From: JAZGGS01 sp963764825
GTDB taxonomy: Bacteria; Bacteroidota; Ignavibacteria; Ignavibacteriales; Ignavibacteriaceae
Assembly (NCBI GenBank): GCA_963764825.1
Contig: CAVXUA010000003.1
Location: 310,001-374,000, forward strand
Reading direction: 5' to 3'
Length of the DNA: 64,000 bases
Shown: in pieces, positions 48,852 through 59,392 of the stretch
How the letters are laid out: each line of letters opens with the position of its first letter
Position numbering within the stretch: the stretch's first letter is position 1
Made by a program: the position numbers and the translations under genes
Notes under the pieces: model-generated
Databases searched by the model: none
What the model was told of the DNA's origin: nothing
What the model saw: only the letters and a program-made list of their open reading frames with translations

Positions 48852-51053
48852 CTACTCCTTAACAAACTCCTTACCAAAGAAATGCCTGTACCAGAAATTT
48901 AACCTGTTACGCTGTGCGTGAATCCATTTTGGAAAACGTACACCATGACGTGAGCTTGGGTAAAACATCATTTCAAAATCCTTATCTAAATCTGTAAGCA
49001 CATCAATTAACTGGATTGCATGTCTGCACATGAACATTATCATCTAGCATTCCGTGTGTTATTAGCAGCTTACCTTTATATTTATCAGCGTGAGTCATAA
49101 CCGAACCGAATTCATAACCCTCAGGATTTTCATCCGGTTTATCCATATATCTTTCTGTATAAACGTTATCGTAAAGGAGCCAGTCTGTGCCTGCATATTC
49201 TGCAATACCGTGAGAAAAATAATCGGCGCCATAAGTTAAACCAAGTGCAGCCATGTAACCGCCATAACTTCCGCCTTCAATACCAATTCGTTTTTCATCA
49301 ACAAAGGGCAGTTTTCTAAGCCATTTTACAGCTTCTATGTAGTCATGCATTTCCCACTTGCCAAGATTGCGGAACATTTGCGAAACACCTTCTTTACCAA
49401 AGTGTTTTGATCCCCGGTGATCAACCTCAAAATAAATTATACCGGATTGCGCTATAAAAAAACGATTGAGGTATGCAGAAAAAAAGTTGCTAACATCCTG
49501 GTATTCAGGTCCGCCGTATACAGAAAAAATAACCGGGTACTTTTTGCTTTTATCAAAGCCCGGAGGTAGTACCCACATCGCAGGCAATTCATAACCATCT
49601 TTGGTTGGAATAGTTAACATCTCACTGGTTCCAAGATCATATTCATCAAAGAGTTCTGTCCTTCTATCTGCAATTAATCTTACAGGTTTGCCTGCACTAT
49701 TAAAAAGTTCCAGCTTTGCCGGATTGTTTATGTTACTATAGCTGCTGTAAAAATATGAGCCATGCGGTGAAACCTCTGTTTTATGTGTTCCTTCTGTTTT
49801 GGTTAGTTGAAGCAGGTCAGTCCCATCAAGATTTATTTTAAGAAGATGTTTTTCTGTTGAATAATGAACTGATCCACCAAAATAGATTGTACCATTCACT
49901 TCATCAACAGAAATAATTTCTTCAACTGCCCAATTTCCCCCAGTTATTTTGTTTATCAGGTTCCCCTGCATATCGTAATAGTATAAGTGCCTCCATCCAT
50001 CCTTATCCGAACGCAAAATAAATCCGCTGCCGTTTTCAAAAATGTAAATGTCTTCAAAAAAATTAACCCAGGTTGGTTGAACTTCAGTATGGACAATCCT
50101 GTTTTCACCGGAACTTGGATCAGCAGCAAATATTTGTAAACTATCCTGTCCACGGTTCAACACTTGGTAAAGCAGCTCTTTGCTGTCTTTTGTCCAGAAT
50201 GGCCATGCAGTGTATTGATCAACAGATTCATCTTCATCAACCCAAACGACTTTGTTTTCTTTAAGATGTGCAATACCAAGTTTTACATTTGGATTTGGAT
50301 CACCGGCTTTAGGATAGTGCGCCCATTCAAGTTTACCATGAACACCATCTGGAATAAAAAGTGGAAATTTGGGAACTGGTGAATCATCAAACCGGAGAAA
50401 AGAGATCATCTGGCTGTTAGGCGCCCACCAGAATGCTTTATATTGTGATGCTCTTCCCAAGATTTCTTCCCAGTAAACCCAAGAAGCCCATCCATTATAT
50501 AATAAACTCCGAGCCATCAAACGTTAATTGAGTTTCAATCCCTGTCTCAAGATCAACAACAAACAGATTGTGCTCTTTTGTAAATGCAACTTTCTTTCCA
50601 TCAGGCGAAAGTGTGGGATTGTTTTCTGTTGCTTCTGATTCGGTTAGCTTTTTAACTTCGTTGGTAAAAACTGAATAGTGAAAAAAGATCATTCTCTTTA
50701 ATAAAAAGAAATTCATTATAATCCTTCGTTACATCAATTGCTCGTGTAGCATCCATTCCATCAGGAAGGTTCTCATTAATTTCAGTATAATTTACAAACA
50801 CACTTTCTTCACTCGTTGCTGCATTTATTTTCATAAGATAACTGTTATCATCTTCTTGCTTCATTTGAAGATAATGCTCATCATCAAGCCAGCCTTTTAA
50901 AGTAGGAAGTCTTTTTAAAATTCTTGGTTCATCAAACTCATAAACCTGGGTGAATGTTAACTGTTCATTCTGTGCCTGGGTAGAAAATTGAAGGGCGAGT
51001 GAAGTAAGAATAAATGCAGTTAAGAGAGAACACCTGGTTTTTAACAAATTCAT
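48852..51053 (-). CDS. Dipeptidyl-peptidase IV-type S9 serine peptidase (three frameshifts)
   Basis: A ~730-residue exported peptidase with signal peptide (LLTAFILTSLALQFSTQAQ). The N-terminal beta-propeller holds NPTLSPDGKKVAFTKEHNLF and WVYWEEI, whose glutamates match the pair that binds the substrate N-terminus in DPP-IV. The alpha/beta-hydrolase domain has FSVYGGPEYQ, the nucleophile GGSYGGYMA, the Asp in HGMLDDNVH and the His in SSRHGVR. Breaks lie near 50690, 50515 and 49025. It removes dipeptides, probably X-Pro, in the periplasm. Converges on gatD. Confidence 0.9.
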
Positions 51054-51331
51054 TTTGTACTCTCCGAATATAGTTTGCGGAAAAATTGAAAATTATTGAT
51101 TTATTTGTTATCAAATATCGCTCTATTGGCAAACTCTTTCAAACCGTTAAAATAATTATTGGAAAAAGGGATTGTTTTTTTTAATTCACTAAAAATAAGG
51201 TTAATTTTCGTTCAAAAATTAGGATAGAATTTATTAGTTCTTCCCCATTCTTGCAGAACTGGTAATCATTTTCATTTACAGGATTATAATTCCACAAAAT
51301 ATTTGATATCTTTTTCACAGGAGCTGTTTTA

Positions 51332-53374
51332 ATGTCTTTTGGCACGATCGATAAATTAGCAATTAACACAATAAGATGTCTATCAATTGATGCAATTCAA
51401 AAAGCAAATTCTGGACATCCCGGTATGCCTATGGGTTGTGCACCAATTGCACATGCACTTTACACAAAATACATGAATCATAACCCCGGAAATCCATACT
51501 GGTTTAACCGCGATAGGTTCGTTCTTTCTGCAGGGCATGGCAGCATGCTTTTATATTCCACACTTCATCTGTGCGGTTATGAAATATCTTTAGATGATCT
51601 TAAAAATTTCCGCCAATGGGGAAGCATAACTCCAGGTCATCCTGAGTATGGATTAGCACCCGGAGTTGAAACAACAACTGGTCCGTTGGGACAGGGTTTT
51701 GCTAACGCTGTTGGAATGGCAATTGCACAGGAATATCTCGCCGTTTTATTTTCAATAAAGATGACATAAAACTATTAAATCATTTCATTTACGGTATTTG
51801 CAGCGATGGTGATTTAATGGAAGGAGTTTCACACGAAGCGGCTTCTATGGCAGGGCACCTTAAACTTGGCAAAGTTATTTTCTTTTATGATGATAATAAT
51901 ATTTCTATTGAAGGCAGCACGTCACTAACTTTTTCGGAAGATATACAAAAACGATTTGAATCTTACAATTGGCAGACACTTCAAATAAATGATGTGAATG
52001 ATCTCGAACAGATCGATAAAGCGATAAAAGATTCCAGAAGTGAAATCGATAAACCAACATTAATTATAACTAAAACTCATATCGGTTATGGCAGCCCGAA
52101 TAAACAAGATACTGCTGCTGCACACGGTTCACCTCTTGGCGAAAATGAAGTTAAACTGACAAAGGAAAACTTAAACTGGCCTAATGATGAAACGTTTTTT
52201 ATTCCTGATGAAGTAGCAGAACATTTTTCTGGCGTAAAGACGAAAGGCAGGGAAACCGAAGATGCATGGATACAATTGTTTGGTGAATATAAAAATAAAT
52301 ATCCGGCAGAAGCTGAACATTTCCTAAAAATTATGAATAACGATTTTGGTGACGAGTGGAATTCAAAACTACCTTCATTTACAGATGTGAGTGAAAACAT
52401 CGCTACCAGGAGCGCATCAGGCAAAGTAATAAATTCAATCGAAAAAGAGCTTCCCACATTCATAGGAGGTTCAGCTGATCTTGCACCATCTACAAATACT
52501 CTAATGAAAGATGAAACGGATTTTTCTGCTACTAACAGAGCAGGAAGGAACTTCCATTTTGGTATTAGAGAACATGGGATGGCGAGCTTGTTAAACGGAA
52601 TGGCATTGTATGGCGGAATTATTCCTTTCGGTGCAACGTTTCTTGTTTTCTCAGATTATCTTCGTCCGGCAATTCGTTTAGCTGCAATTTCGGGAATAAA
52701 AGTATCCTATGTTTTCACTCACGATAGTATCGGTTTGGGTGAGGATGGTCCCACTCATCAACCGATTGAACAGCTCGCTTCATTAAGGGCTATACCTGGT
52801 TTGATTGTTATCCGCCCTGCGGATGCTAACGAAACGGTTTATGCATGGAAGGCAGCTTTAAACCACAAGAGGATCGCCGGTGGCATTAGTGTTAACAAGA
52901 CAAAAACTACCTGTCTTAGATCGCACACAGATTGCATCAGCAGAGCAAGTTGAAAAAGGTGCGTATATTTTGAAAGATTGCCAAATCGAACCGGATGTAA
53001 TTCTTCTTGCCTCCGGCTCAGAAGTATCTATTTCATTACAGGCATCAGACATTCTGCAATCGGATGGGATAAATGTAAGGGTTGTTAGCTTTCCAAGCTG
53101 GGAACTGTTTGAAAAACAACCGGAAGATTATAAAGAATCGGTATTACCTTCATCAATTAAAGCAAGAGTTTCTGTTGAAGCTGGTGTTAAACAGGGCTGG
53201 GAACAATATGTTGGTGATTATGGTGAATCGATAAGTATCGAAAAGTTCGGGGCTTCAGCACCTGCCGATGTTTTATTCAAGGAGTATGGTTTTACACCCG
53301 AAAAGATAGTTGAAATGGCTCAAAAGGTTTTAAATAACATTAAGGAGAAAGAAACATCAAAACGATTATCATAA
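51332..53374 (+). CDS. tkt: Transketolase (two frameshifts)
   Basis: A ~680-residue thiamine-diphosphate enzyme of the pentose phosphate pathway. Seen: the start DAIQKANSGHPGMPMGCAPI, the HGSMLLYSTLHLCGY loop, GPLGQGFANAVGMA, the ThDP motif from GDGDLMEGVSHEA (here CSDGDLMEG) to DNNISIEG, GSADLAPSTNT, FGIREHGM with the catalytic Glu, and FTHDSIGLGEDGPTHQP. Breaks lie near 51760 and 52895. The 3' end overlaps the haem-binding gene. Confidence 0.92.
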
Positions 53375-53766
53375 TACTTGCAGTAAGTATACTTGCAATA
53401 CAGTTTTTCCCAGTTAAAAGGGATAATCCCCGTATAACTGCAGATTTTTATACTCCGGCTGTTGTAAAAAATATATTTGCCAAGGGTTGTTATAATTGCC
53501 ATTCTAACGAAACCGAATGGCCCTGGTATGCTTACATAGCCCCGGTTAGCTGGATTGTTGCACAAGATGTAAATGAAGCAAGAGCCCATCTGAATTTCTC
53601 CGATTGGGGAAATTATCCTGGCGAAAAACGAGCTAAACTAATGGGAGAAATCTGGGAAGAACTGGATGAAGACAGAATGCCACCGGGGCTTTATTTACTC
53701 ATGCACTCTGGTTCAAAAATTTCTATTGAAGAAAAAAGCTTAATAAAAAGTTGGGCAGGAAAATAG
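53356..53766 (+). CDS. Haem-binding-domain protein without a canonical start codon
   Basis: A ~136-residue open frame that begins with a membrane helix (KTIIIILAVSILAIQFFPV) and continues as the bacterial haem-binding domain: KGCYNCHSNETEWPWYAY with the CxxCH haem site, IAPVSWIVAQDV, NFSDWG, and MPPGLYLLMH whose Met is the likely second ligand. The expected first codon, 8 bases after AAGGAG, reads ATC rather than ATG; no ATG, GTG or TTG fits. Either a base is wrong or a rare start is used. It overlaps the transketolase end by 19 bases. Confidence 0.75.
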   Translation: MKTIIIILAVSILAIQFFPVKRDNPRITADFYTPAVVKNIFAKGCYNCHSNETEWPWYAYIAPVSWIVAQDVNEARAHLNFSDWGNYPGEKRAKLMGEIWEELDEDRMPPGLYLLMHSGSKISIEEKSLIKSWAGK

Positions 53767-53806
53767 TATAAAAGTTGGATTGCTAAAGAGTTTAAAAATT
53801 ATGAGT

Positions 53807-53830
53807 TGAGATACATCTCACCCATCATTT
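53807..53830 (+). terminator. Weak hairpin after the haem-binding gene
   Basis: TGAGAT-AC-ATCTCA is a perfect short dyad followed by CCCATCATTTTTTG. It may be a terminator. Confidence 0.35.
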
Positions 53831-53877
53831 TTTGTAAAATCTAAGTTTCATTTTTTATATAAATACGTTAAGTAATT

Positions 53878-55008
53878 ATGAAAAAGATAATTGTACTTGG
53901 TGCAGGGATGATAGGCAGCGCTATGGCAGTAGACCTCAGCAGTGATTTCGAGGTAACAGTTGTAGATAAAGACTCCCACAAACTTAATCTTCTTAAGGAA
54001 GGTCACTCAATAAGAACAATCATTGCTGATCTTTCAACCGAGATTAAAATCCAGGAAATGATAATTGATTACGATCTTGTAATCGGTTCACTCCCTGGTT
54101 TTATGGGTTATAAAACACTTCATTCGGTAATTGGTGAAGGAAAAGATATTGTTGATATCTCCTTTCTTCCGCAGGATACTTTTAAGCTTGATGAACTCGC
54201 AAAAGAAAATGATGTTACGGCAGTGGTAGATTGCGGAATCTCCCCCGGGTTAAGTAATATTATTCTTGGTTATCACAACCGGCAAATAGAAATTGAAGAA
54301 TATAAATGCATGATTGGCGGATTACCATTTAAAAAAGAATGGCCGTTTTATTTTAAAGCATTTTTTTCACCTCTCGATGTAATTGAAGAATACACACGTC
54401 CGGCTCGTATTGTAAAAAATGGGAAGATAATAACCATGGAGGCCCTCTCGGAACCAGAAATAATTGAACTGCCGGCAGTTGGAAAACTTGAAGCTTTTAA
54501 CACCGATGGATTGAGGAGTCTTCTTACAACAATGAAAATTCCAAATATGATTGAAAAAACTCTGCGCTACCCGGGACATATAGATGCAATGAAAATGTTA
54601 AGGGAAACCGGCTTCTTTGGGCAGGATGAGGTTAATATTAAAGGTGATAAAGTAAGACCAATTGAACTGACTTCTAAATTGTTATTTCCTCACTGGAAAC
54701 CGGATGAAGATGAGAAAGAGTTTACAATAATGAATTTGATAATTAAAGGAAATGAGAATGGTAAACAAAAAGAATTAGTTTATAATCTTTTTGATAAGTT
54801 TGATGAAGAAACAAAAACAACCTCCATGGCTAGAACAACCGGTTACACATGCACATCAGTTGCAAGGCTGATTTTAAACGGTGATTTTAAAAGGAAAGGA
54901 ATTAACCCGCCAGAATATATTGGCGCCGAACCAGAATGTTTTGAAAAGGTGATGACTATGTTAAAAGAAAAAAATATAAACATTAATTTTGAAGAGAGAT
55001 TAATTTAG
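53878..55008 (+). CDS. Saccharopine dehydrogenase-family oxidoreductase
   Basis: A 376-residue protein with N-terminal Rossmann loop IIVLGAGMIGSAMAVDL, acid VVDKD at the end of strand 2 (NAD preference), the family stretch DCGISPGLSNIILGY, and a C-terminal domain typical of saccharopine or lysine dehydrogenases (CMIGGLPF, LRYPGHIDAMKML). The likely reaction is oxidation in lysine metabolism, but the exact substrate is unsure. The frame is intact. Confidence 0.85.
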   Translation: MKKIIVLGAGMIGSAMAVDLSSDFEVTVVDKDSHKLNLLKEGHSIRTIIADLSTEIKIQEMIIDYDLVIGSLPGFMGYKTLHSVIGEGKDIVDISFLPQDTFKLDELAKENDVTAVVDCGISPGLSNIILGYHNRQIEIEEYKCMIGGLPFKKEWPFYFKAFFSPLDVIEEYTRPARIVKNGKIITMEALSEPEIIELPAVGKLEAFNTDGLRSLLTTMKIPNMIEKTLRYPGHIDAMKMLRETGFFGQDEVNIKGDKVRPIELTSKLLFPHWKPDEDEKEFTIMNLIIKGNENGKQKELVYNLFDKFDEETKTTSMARTTGYTCTSVARLILNGDFKRKGINPPEYIGAEPECFEKVMTMLKEKNININFEERLI

Positions 55009-55076
55009 ATTTGAATTTTATTTTTCATTTTTATAAGACCTGTTCATTTACAAAAAGTGTTATAAGGGAGTAATAA

Positions 55077-55932
55077 GTGACTAAAAAAAGAAAAATAAAG
55101 AAGAGAAAAAAAAAAAGAAGCTGTTTACAGCGACGTTAAATTAGGAAAGAAAAAAAAGCAGTTAACTGCGGAAGATTATGAAGAACAACTAACACTTCTC
55201 CAGGTGGAGCTTGTAAAATTGCAAAAATGGATTGTTAGCAAGGAGCTAAAAGTAGTTGTACTATTCGAAGGACGTGATGCAGCCGGTAAAGGGGGAGTTA
55301 TTAAAAGAATTACACAACGATTAAATCCACGAGTTTGCAGAGTTGTTGCTTTAGCGACTCCAACCGAAAGAGAAAAAACCCAATGGTATTTTCAAAGATA
55401 TGTTAACCACCTGCCTGCAGCTGGTGAAATGGTATTGTTCGATAGAAGCTGGTACAATCGTGCAGGTGTAGAGTATGTAATGAAATTCTGTACCGAAGAT
55501 GAACACCGTGAATTCCTGAGATCATGCCCTGAGTTTGAACGAATGCTCGTCCGTTCAGGTATTATTCTTATTAAATACTGGTTTTCTGTAAGCGATGAAG
55601 AACAGGAGAGAAGGTTCCAGAATCGTATAAAGGATAGAACAAAGAGATGGAAATTGAGCGAAATGGATTTGCAATCAAGGGAAAAATGGGTTGAGTATTC
55701 AAAAGCTAAAGATATTATGTTTGCTCACACCGATATTAAACAAGCTCCCTGGTTTGTTGTTAATGCTGATAATAAAAAACGTGCAAGGTTAAATACTATA
55801 AGCCACTTGTTGGGCTCCATTCTTTATGAAAATATTAAACCGGAACCAATAAATCTACCACCACGGCAAAAGAAAGTAGGATACATTAGACCACCCATTG
55901 AGGATCAGAACTTTGTGCCGGAAAAGTATTAA
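55077..55932 (+). CDS. ppk2: Polyphosphate kinase 2 (one frameshift in an A-run)
   Basis: A ~285-residue PPK2-family enzyme that moves phosphate between polyphosphate and nucleotides. Seen: a lysine-rich start, Walker A FEGRDAAGKGGVIKRI, RVVALATPTEREKTQWYFQRY, Walker B FDRSWYNRAGVE, the lid-type RRFQNRIKDRTKRWKLS and the NNxxxAR-like DNKKRARLN. I start at GTG 55077, which follows AAGGGAG; the frame then breaks in a run of 11 A near 55115 (12 A would restore it). Single-domain class I PPK2 is the best fit. Confidence 0.92.
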
Positions 55933-55964
55933 CTGAATTTCACTTTACGATAAAGAAATTAATT

Positions 55965-56393
55965 GTGAAAAAATCTTCGATTATAAAATTGCGGCTGCTG
56001 ATTATTTTCTGCGTGCTCCATGTATATATGTATCCGCAGCAGGAAACTGAAATTCTAAAAGATTCTGCATTTAGGTTCCAGGGAATCAATCCAACGCTTA
56101 ATCTGACTTACAAATTTGATGATCTGATCCTCTACAATGATCCCGATCTTTTTCTGGAAGACTTACCTCTTTACAATGACTCATCTACAATTTGGTTAAG
56201 AACTTCACTGGCATTATCCTCATCACCCGTGTTTGTGGAAAAAGATGGTAAACAACATTTCACTCTTCCCCTTCATCAAAAATACATTAAAGATTCTAAA
56301 TTTGATCCGGTTCGTTATATGCTGGGAATGGCGCAGCTAGGTGCTGTGGGCTATTTGGTGTACAAGCGCATTAAAAAGTATGGATTTCGTTAA
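55965..56393 (+). CDS. Exported protein of unknown function, 142 aa
   Basis: A signal peptide (LRLLIIFCVLHVYMYPQQ) followed by FRFQGINPTLNLTYKFDDLI and, near the end, a hydrophobic YMLGMAQLGAVGYLVYKRI that could reach the membrane. Starts with GTG at 55965. I do not recognise a family. PPK2 ends 33 bases upstream. Confidence 0.6.
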   Translation: MKKSSIIKLRLLIIFCVLHVYMYPQQETEILKDSAFRFQGINPTLNLTYKFDDLILYNDPDLFLEDLPLYNDSSTIWLRTSLALSSSPVFVEKDGKQHFTLPLHQKYIKDSKFDPVRYMLGMAQLGAVGYLVYKRIKKYGFR

Positions 56394-56528
56394 ATACTCC
56401 ATAAAATACTCACTTTATATAATATATATATTTTTAGAAAGATTTTGTAAATAAATAATACTATCTTAATGTAATGCCCTGTGAATTAATAATTTGTATT
56501 AAAAGAATATTTTTAAGAAAGTAAGTTT

Positions 56529-57407
56529 ATGCTTAGATACATTGCTGACATCAAAAGCTTAATATACATAGCTTTAACAACTTCGTTACTTGTTATTCAA
56601 TGGACCATTACCGGCGTAGTTTGGTATATATACCCGATCTATCTTTTCTTGTCTGTTGCGGTTTCTGTAATGACTCATAATCATAACCATATCCCGATGT
56701 GGAAGTCGAAAATATTGAATACAATTACAGACTGGTGGCTGACTGCGTTTTATGGTTTCCCGATTTTTTCATGGATACCGACACACAATAAAAACCATCA
56801 CAAGCTCAATAACAAGGAAGGAGACTATACTATTACTTACAGGGCGAGTGAAAAAAATAACTTTCTTACCCTCCTATCATACCCGAGCATTAGCGGTTTT
56901 TACCAGCAGAAACCCGTCGCAAATTACTTAAAAGACATGTACACTAATAATAAGAAAACTTTTTACCTCTGTATAATGCAGTATGTTGTTTTGGTTATAT
57001 GGATTGGTGCAGCGCTCTTGATTGATTGGGAAAAAGCATTATGGTTTGTAATAATCCCTCAACAGGTTTCCCTTTTTAGTGTACTAATTTTTAATTACGT
57101 GCAGCACGTTCATGCCAACGAAGAATCAGAATGGAATCATTCAAGGAACTTTACAGGGCTCCTGAACTTCTTATTATTCAATAACGGATTACACACGGCC
57201 CATCACGAAAAAGCAGGGCTGCATTGGAGTCGAGTTCCTGCTGAACATAAGAAAATTGAGCATCATATTGATGACTCGTTGAAAGAAAGAAGCTTCTGGT
57301 GGTATATTTTCCGCGCTTATGTACTTGGTCTGTTCTCGCAAAAATTTAGAACAGATTCTATGAGACTACAAAGAATAGAAAGGGAAAAGCATCTGGTAAA
57401 TGTGTAA
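56529..57407 (+). CDS. Membrane fatty-acid-desaturase-family protein
   Basis: A 292-residue integral membrane di-iron enzyme. The histidine clusters are present in order: THNHNHIP near residue 50, THNKNHH near residue 85 and NGLHTAHHEKAGLHW near residue 220. Helix pairs lie between the clusters. This fits the desaturase/hydroxylase superfamily, whose members oxidise acyl chains or carotenoids. The substrate cannot be told. The frame is intact. Confidence 0.85.
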   Translation: MLRYIADIKSLIYIALTTSLLVIQWTITGVVWYIYPIYLFLSVAVSVMTHNHNHIPMWKSKILNTITDWWLTAFYGFPIFSWIPTHNKNHHKLNNKEGDYTITYRASEKNNFLTLLSYPSISGFYQQKPVANYLKDMYTNNKKTFYLCIMQYVVLVIWIGAALLIDWEKALWFVIIPQQVSLFSVLIFNYVQHVHANEESEWNHSRNFTGLLNFLLFNNGLHTAHHEKAGLHWSRVPAEHKKIEHHIDDSLKERSFWWYIFRAYVLGLFSQKFRTDSMRLQRIEREKHLVNV

Positions 57408-57636
57408 ATCGGACATCGAATTAATTCCAATCGTGTAAGTAATTTTAAGTTTATTCCCAGAATTTAAACCGCAGATTTACCGTACATCTTCTTAGCCCAC
57501 AACATTCCTCTTTTCTGACAACCGTTCATCAGCGTAGTTTTACATTCCCGTATCATTCTACACTTTACGAAACTTCACACCCCCTCTTTCGTCTCAATAA
57601 GTATAATAGACCAGAGAAAAATAATGGAGAACAGTT

Positions 57637-58617
57637 ATGAATATTAATACGATTAATAAAGCTTTTTTAGTTTGCAAAAATTTTCCCTGCTTAGTTTTAA
57701 TAATAATGATTGGTTTAAGTTCACTTTCATGTGCTACTTCCACCAACGGAAACTTTAACAGCGATTCACTCAACAAAGAAAATGACAAATATCTTTCATT
57801 TTATGAAAAGGAAGATGGTAAGAACGTTCATTGGGAGGTAAATTTTGAAAATGATGAAATTGCCTCAGTTTATCGTAATGGAGAAAAAATAACTTCTGAA
57901 GATGTGGATAAACACCGTGCGATGATAAATAAAAAGTTGGATGAGATAAGATTCGGTTTGAAAAAGCAAAGTTTTAAGATGGATCACTTTGCATTCGATA
58001 TGGATGAATTTCATTCTGATATGGAAATATTTAACGAACAAATGCGCGACCGATTTGAATGCCTTGATGATTTTAAATTTGAAGAAGGTGAATTCAATGA
58101 ATATCTGGAAAAGTTACAGGGAAGGTTAGAAAAACTAAAGGATCGAAAGTTCGATTTGAAGTTTGATTCGAAAAAGTTTAAAGATCAGATGGAAAAGTTA
58201 AATGAAGAATTTAAAGATCATCAATTAAATTTTGATTTCGACTTTGACATGGATGAATTTGAAAAAACCATTGAAGCACATCATTTTAACCTGGATGATA
58301 TTGATATAGACCTGGGAGATCTTGACATACAGATGGAAAAACTTAACCAGGAGCTTGAAGGGCTTGAAATAAATATGGAAGACCTGGATGAAGAATTAGA
58401 AAAACTTGACGGTTTTATTGACGAATTAAAAAAGAAACTGGTTGAAGACGGCTATATCAACAGTGAAAAAGAAGATGTTGAAATAAAATTATCCGCAAAA
58501 GAGATGTTTGTTGATGGCGAAAAATTACCCGACGAGCTGTTAGATAAATACAGGAATATTTATAAGAAACATATGGGAAAAGAAATTAGCGAAACTTCAA
58601 ATATTCATATTCACTAA
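57637..58617 (+). CDS. Acidic coiled-coil lipoprotein resembling the BlaR1/M56 C-terminal domain
   Basis: A 326-residue, strongly acidic protein with lipobox LSSLSCATS. Residues ~100-270 hold Phe/Met/Asp-rich helical repeats (HFAFDMDEFHSDMEIFNEQM; LNFDFDFDMDEFEKT; LEGLEINMEDLDEELEKLD) likely to form coiled coils. The end VEIKLSAKEMFVDGEKLPDE resembles the C-terminus of Bacteroidota M56 (BlaR1-type) peptidases, but the peptidase itself is absent. An envelope role is inferred. The frame is intact. Confidence 0.72.
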   Translation: MNINTINKAFLVCKNFPCLVLIIMIGLSSLSCATSTNGNFNSDSLNKENDKYLSFYEKEDGKNVHWEVNFENDEIASVYRNGEKITSEDVDKHRAMINKKLDEIRFGLKKQSFKMDHFAFDMDEFHSDMEIFNEQMRDRFECLDDFKFEEGEFNEYLEKLQGRLEKLKDRKFDLKFDSKKFKDQMEKLNEEFKDHQLNFDFDFDMDEFEKTIEAHHFNLDDIDIDLGDLDIQMEKLNQELEGLEINMEDLDEELEKLDGFIDELKKKLVEDGYINSEKEDVEIKLSAKEMFVDGEKLPDELLDKYRNIYKKHMGKEISETSNIHIH

Positions 58618-58848
58618 GCAAGTGAATAAACAACTATTTATTTAAAACGTTTACCTTATTAGAAAATTTAACATCAGGGATAATTACTTCCCGGCTTAAC
58701 TTGAAACTGCAAAATAATTATTCTAACTTTAGGTGTCTCGAAAAAAATCAGGTAAAAGCATTTCTAGCATTTACTGCCTTATCTAATTTTTATCCAACTG
58801 TAGAGAGAGCAAAATATAATTTCAATTAAACAAAGTAAGGAGTTAGAG

Positions 58849-59139
58849 ATGAATATTTACGTGGGAAATATAGCACAGGATGTAAGCGAAGAGGAACTTA
58901 CTAATTTGTTTACAGAATACGGAAAGGTAAGCAGTGCAAAAATATTACGCGATATGTTCACGCAAGAATCACGTGGTTTTGGTTTTGTTGAAATGCCCGG
59001 TCAGGCAGACGGACAGAAGGCAATTGAGACCCTGAACACGTATGAGCTAAAAGGGAAAAAACTCGTTGTTAACGAAGCACGTGAAAGAAGAGATAGAAAA
59101 GGCGGCGGTGCGCGGCGTGGCGGCGGAAAACGATATTAA
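58849..59139 (+). CDS. RRM-type RNA-binding protein
   Basis: A 96-residue protein with a single RRM: RNP2 IYVGNIAQ at the start, EYGKVSSAKILRD, RNP1 SRGFGFVEM, and a Gly/Arg-rich tail (GGGARRGGGKRY). Such proteins in cyanobacteria and Bacteroidota bind RNA and are often cold-induced. A clear ribosome-binding site (AAGGAG) precedes ATG, and a terminator follows. Confidence 0.93.
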   Translation: MNIYVGNIAQDVSEEELTNLFTEYGKVSSAKILRDMFTQESRGFGFVEMPGQADGQKAIETLNTYELKGKKLVVNEARERRDRKGGGARRGGGKRY

Positions 59140-59162
59140 TACTTTTGCTATTTCGTTTTAAG

Positions 59163-59190
59163 ATGCCGCACTTGTTGCGGCATTTTTTAC
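59163..59190 (+). terminator. Rho-independent terminator
   Basis: ATGCCGCA and TGCGGCAT pair perfectly around CTTGT and are followed by TTTTTT. Confidence 0.88.
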
Positions 59191-59392
59191 GTCTGCAACA
59201 AAAACTATAAACCCTGTTATAATTGTTGATTCCTCTTAATTTAAGATCCATCTTTATTTTAGATTATGTCGGTTTTATAACCTTCCGGGGATTTTTGTGA
59301 CCAAAATCATATGACAATGTTTGTTACAACACACAAATATTCTTATATTATTTTATTCAAAACAATATTTAATTATATAAAGGAGATCATAT

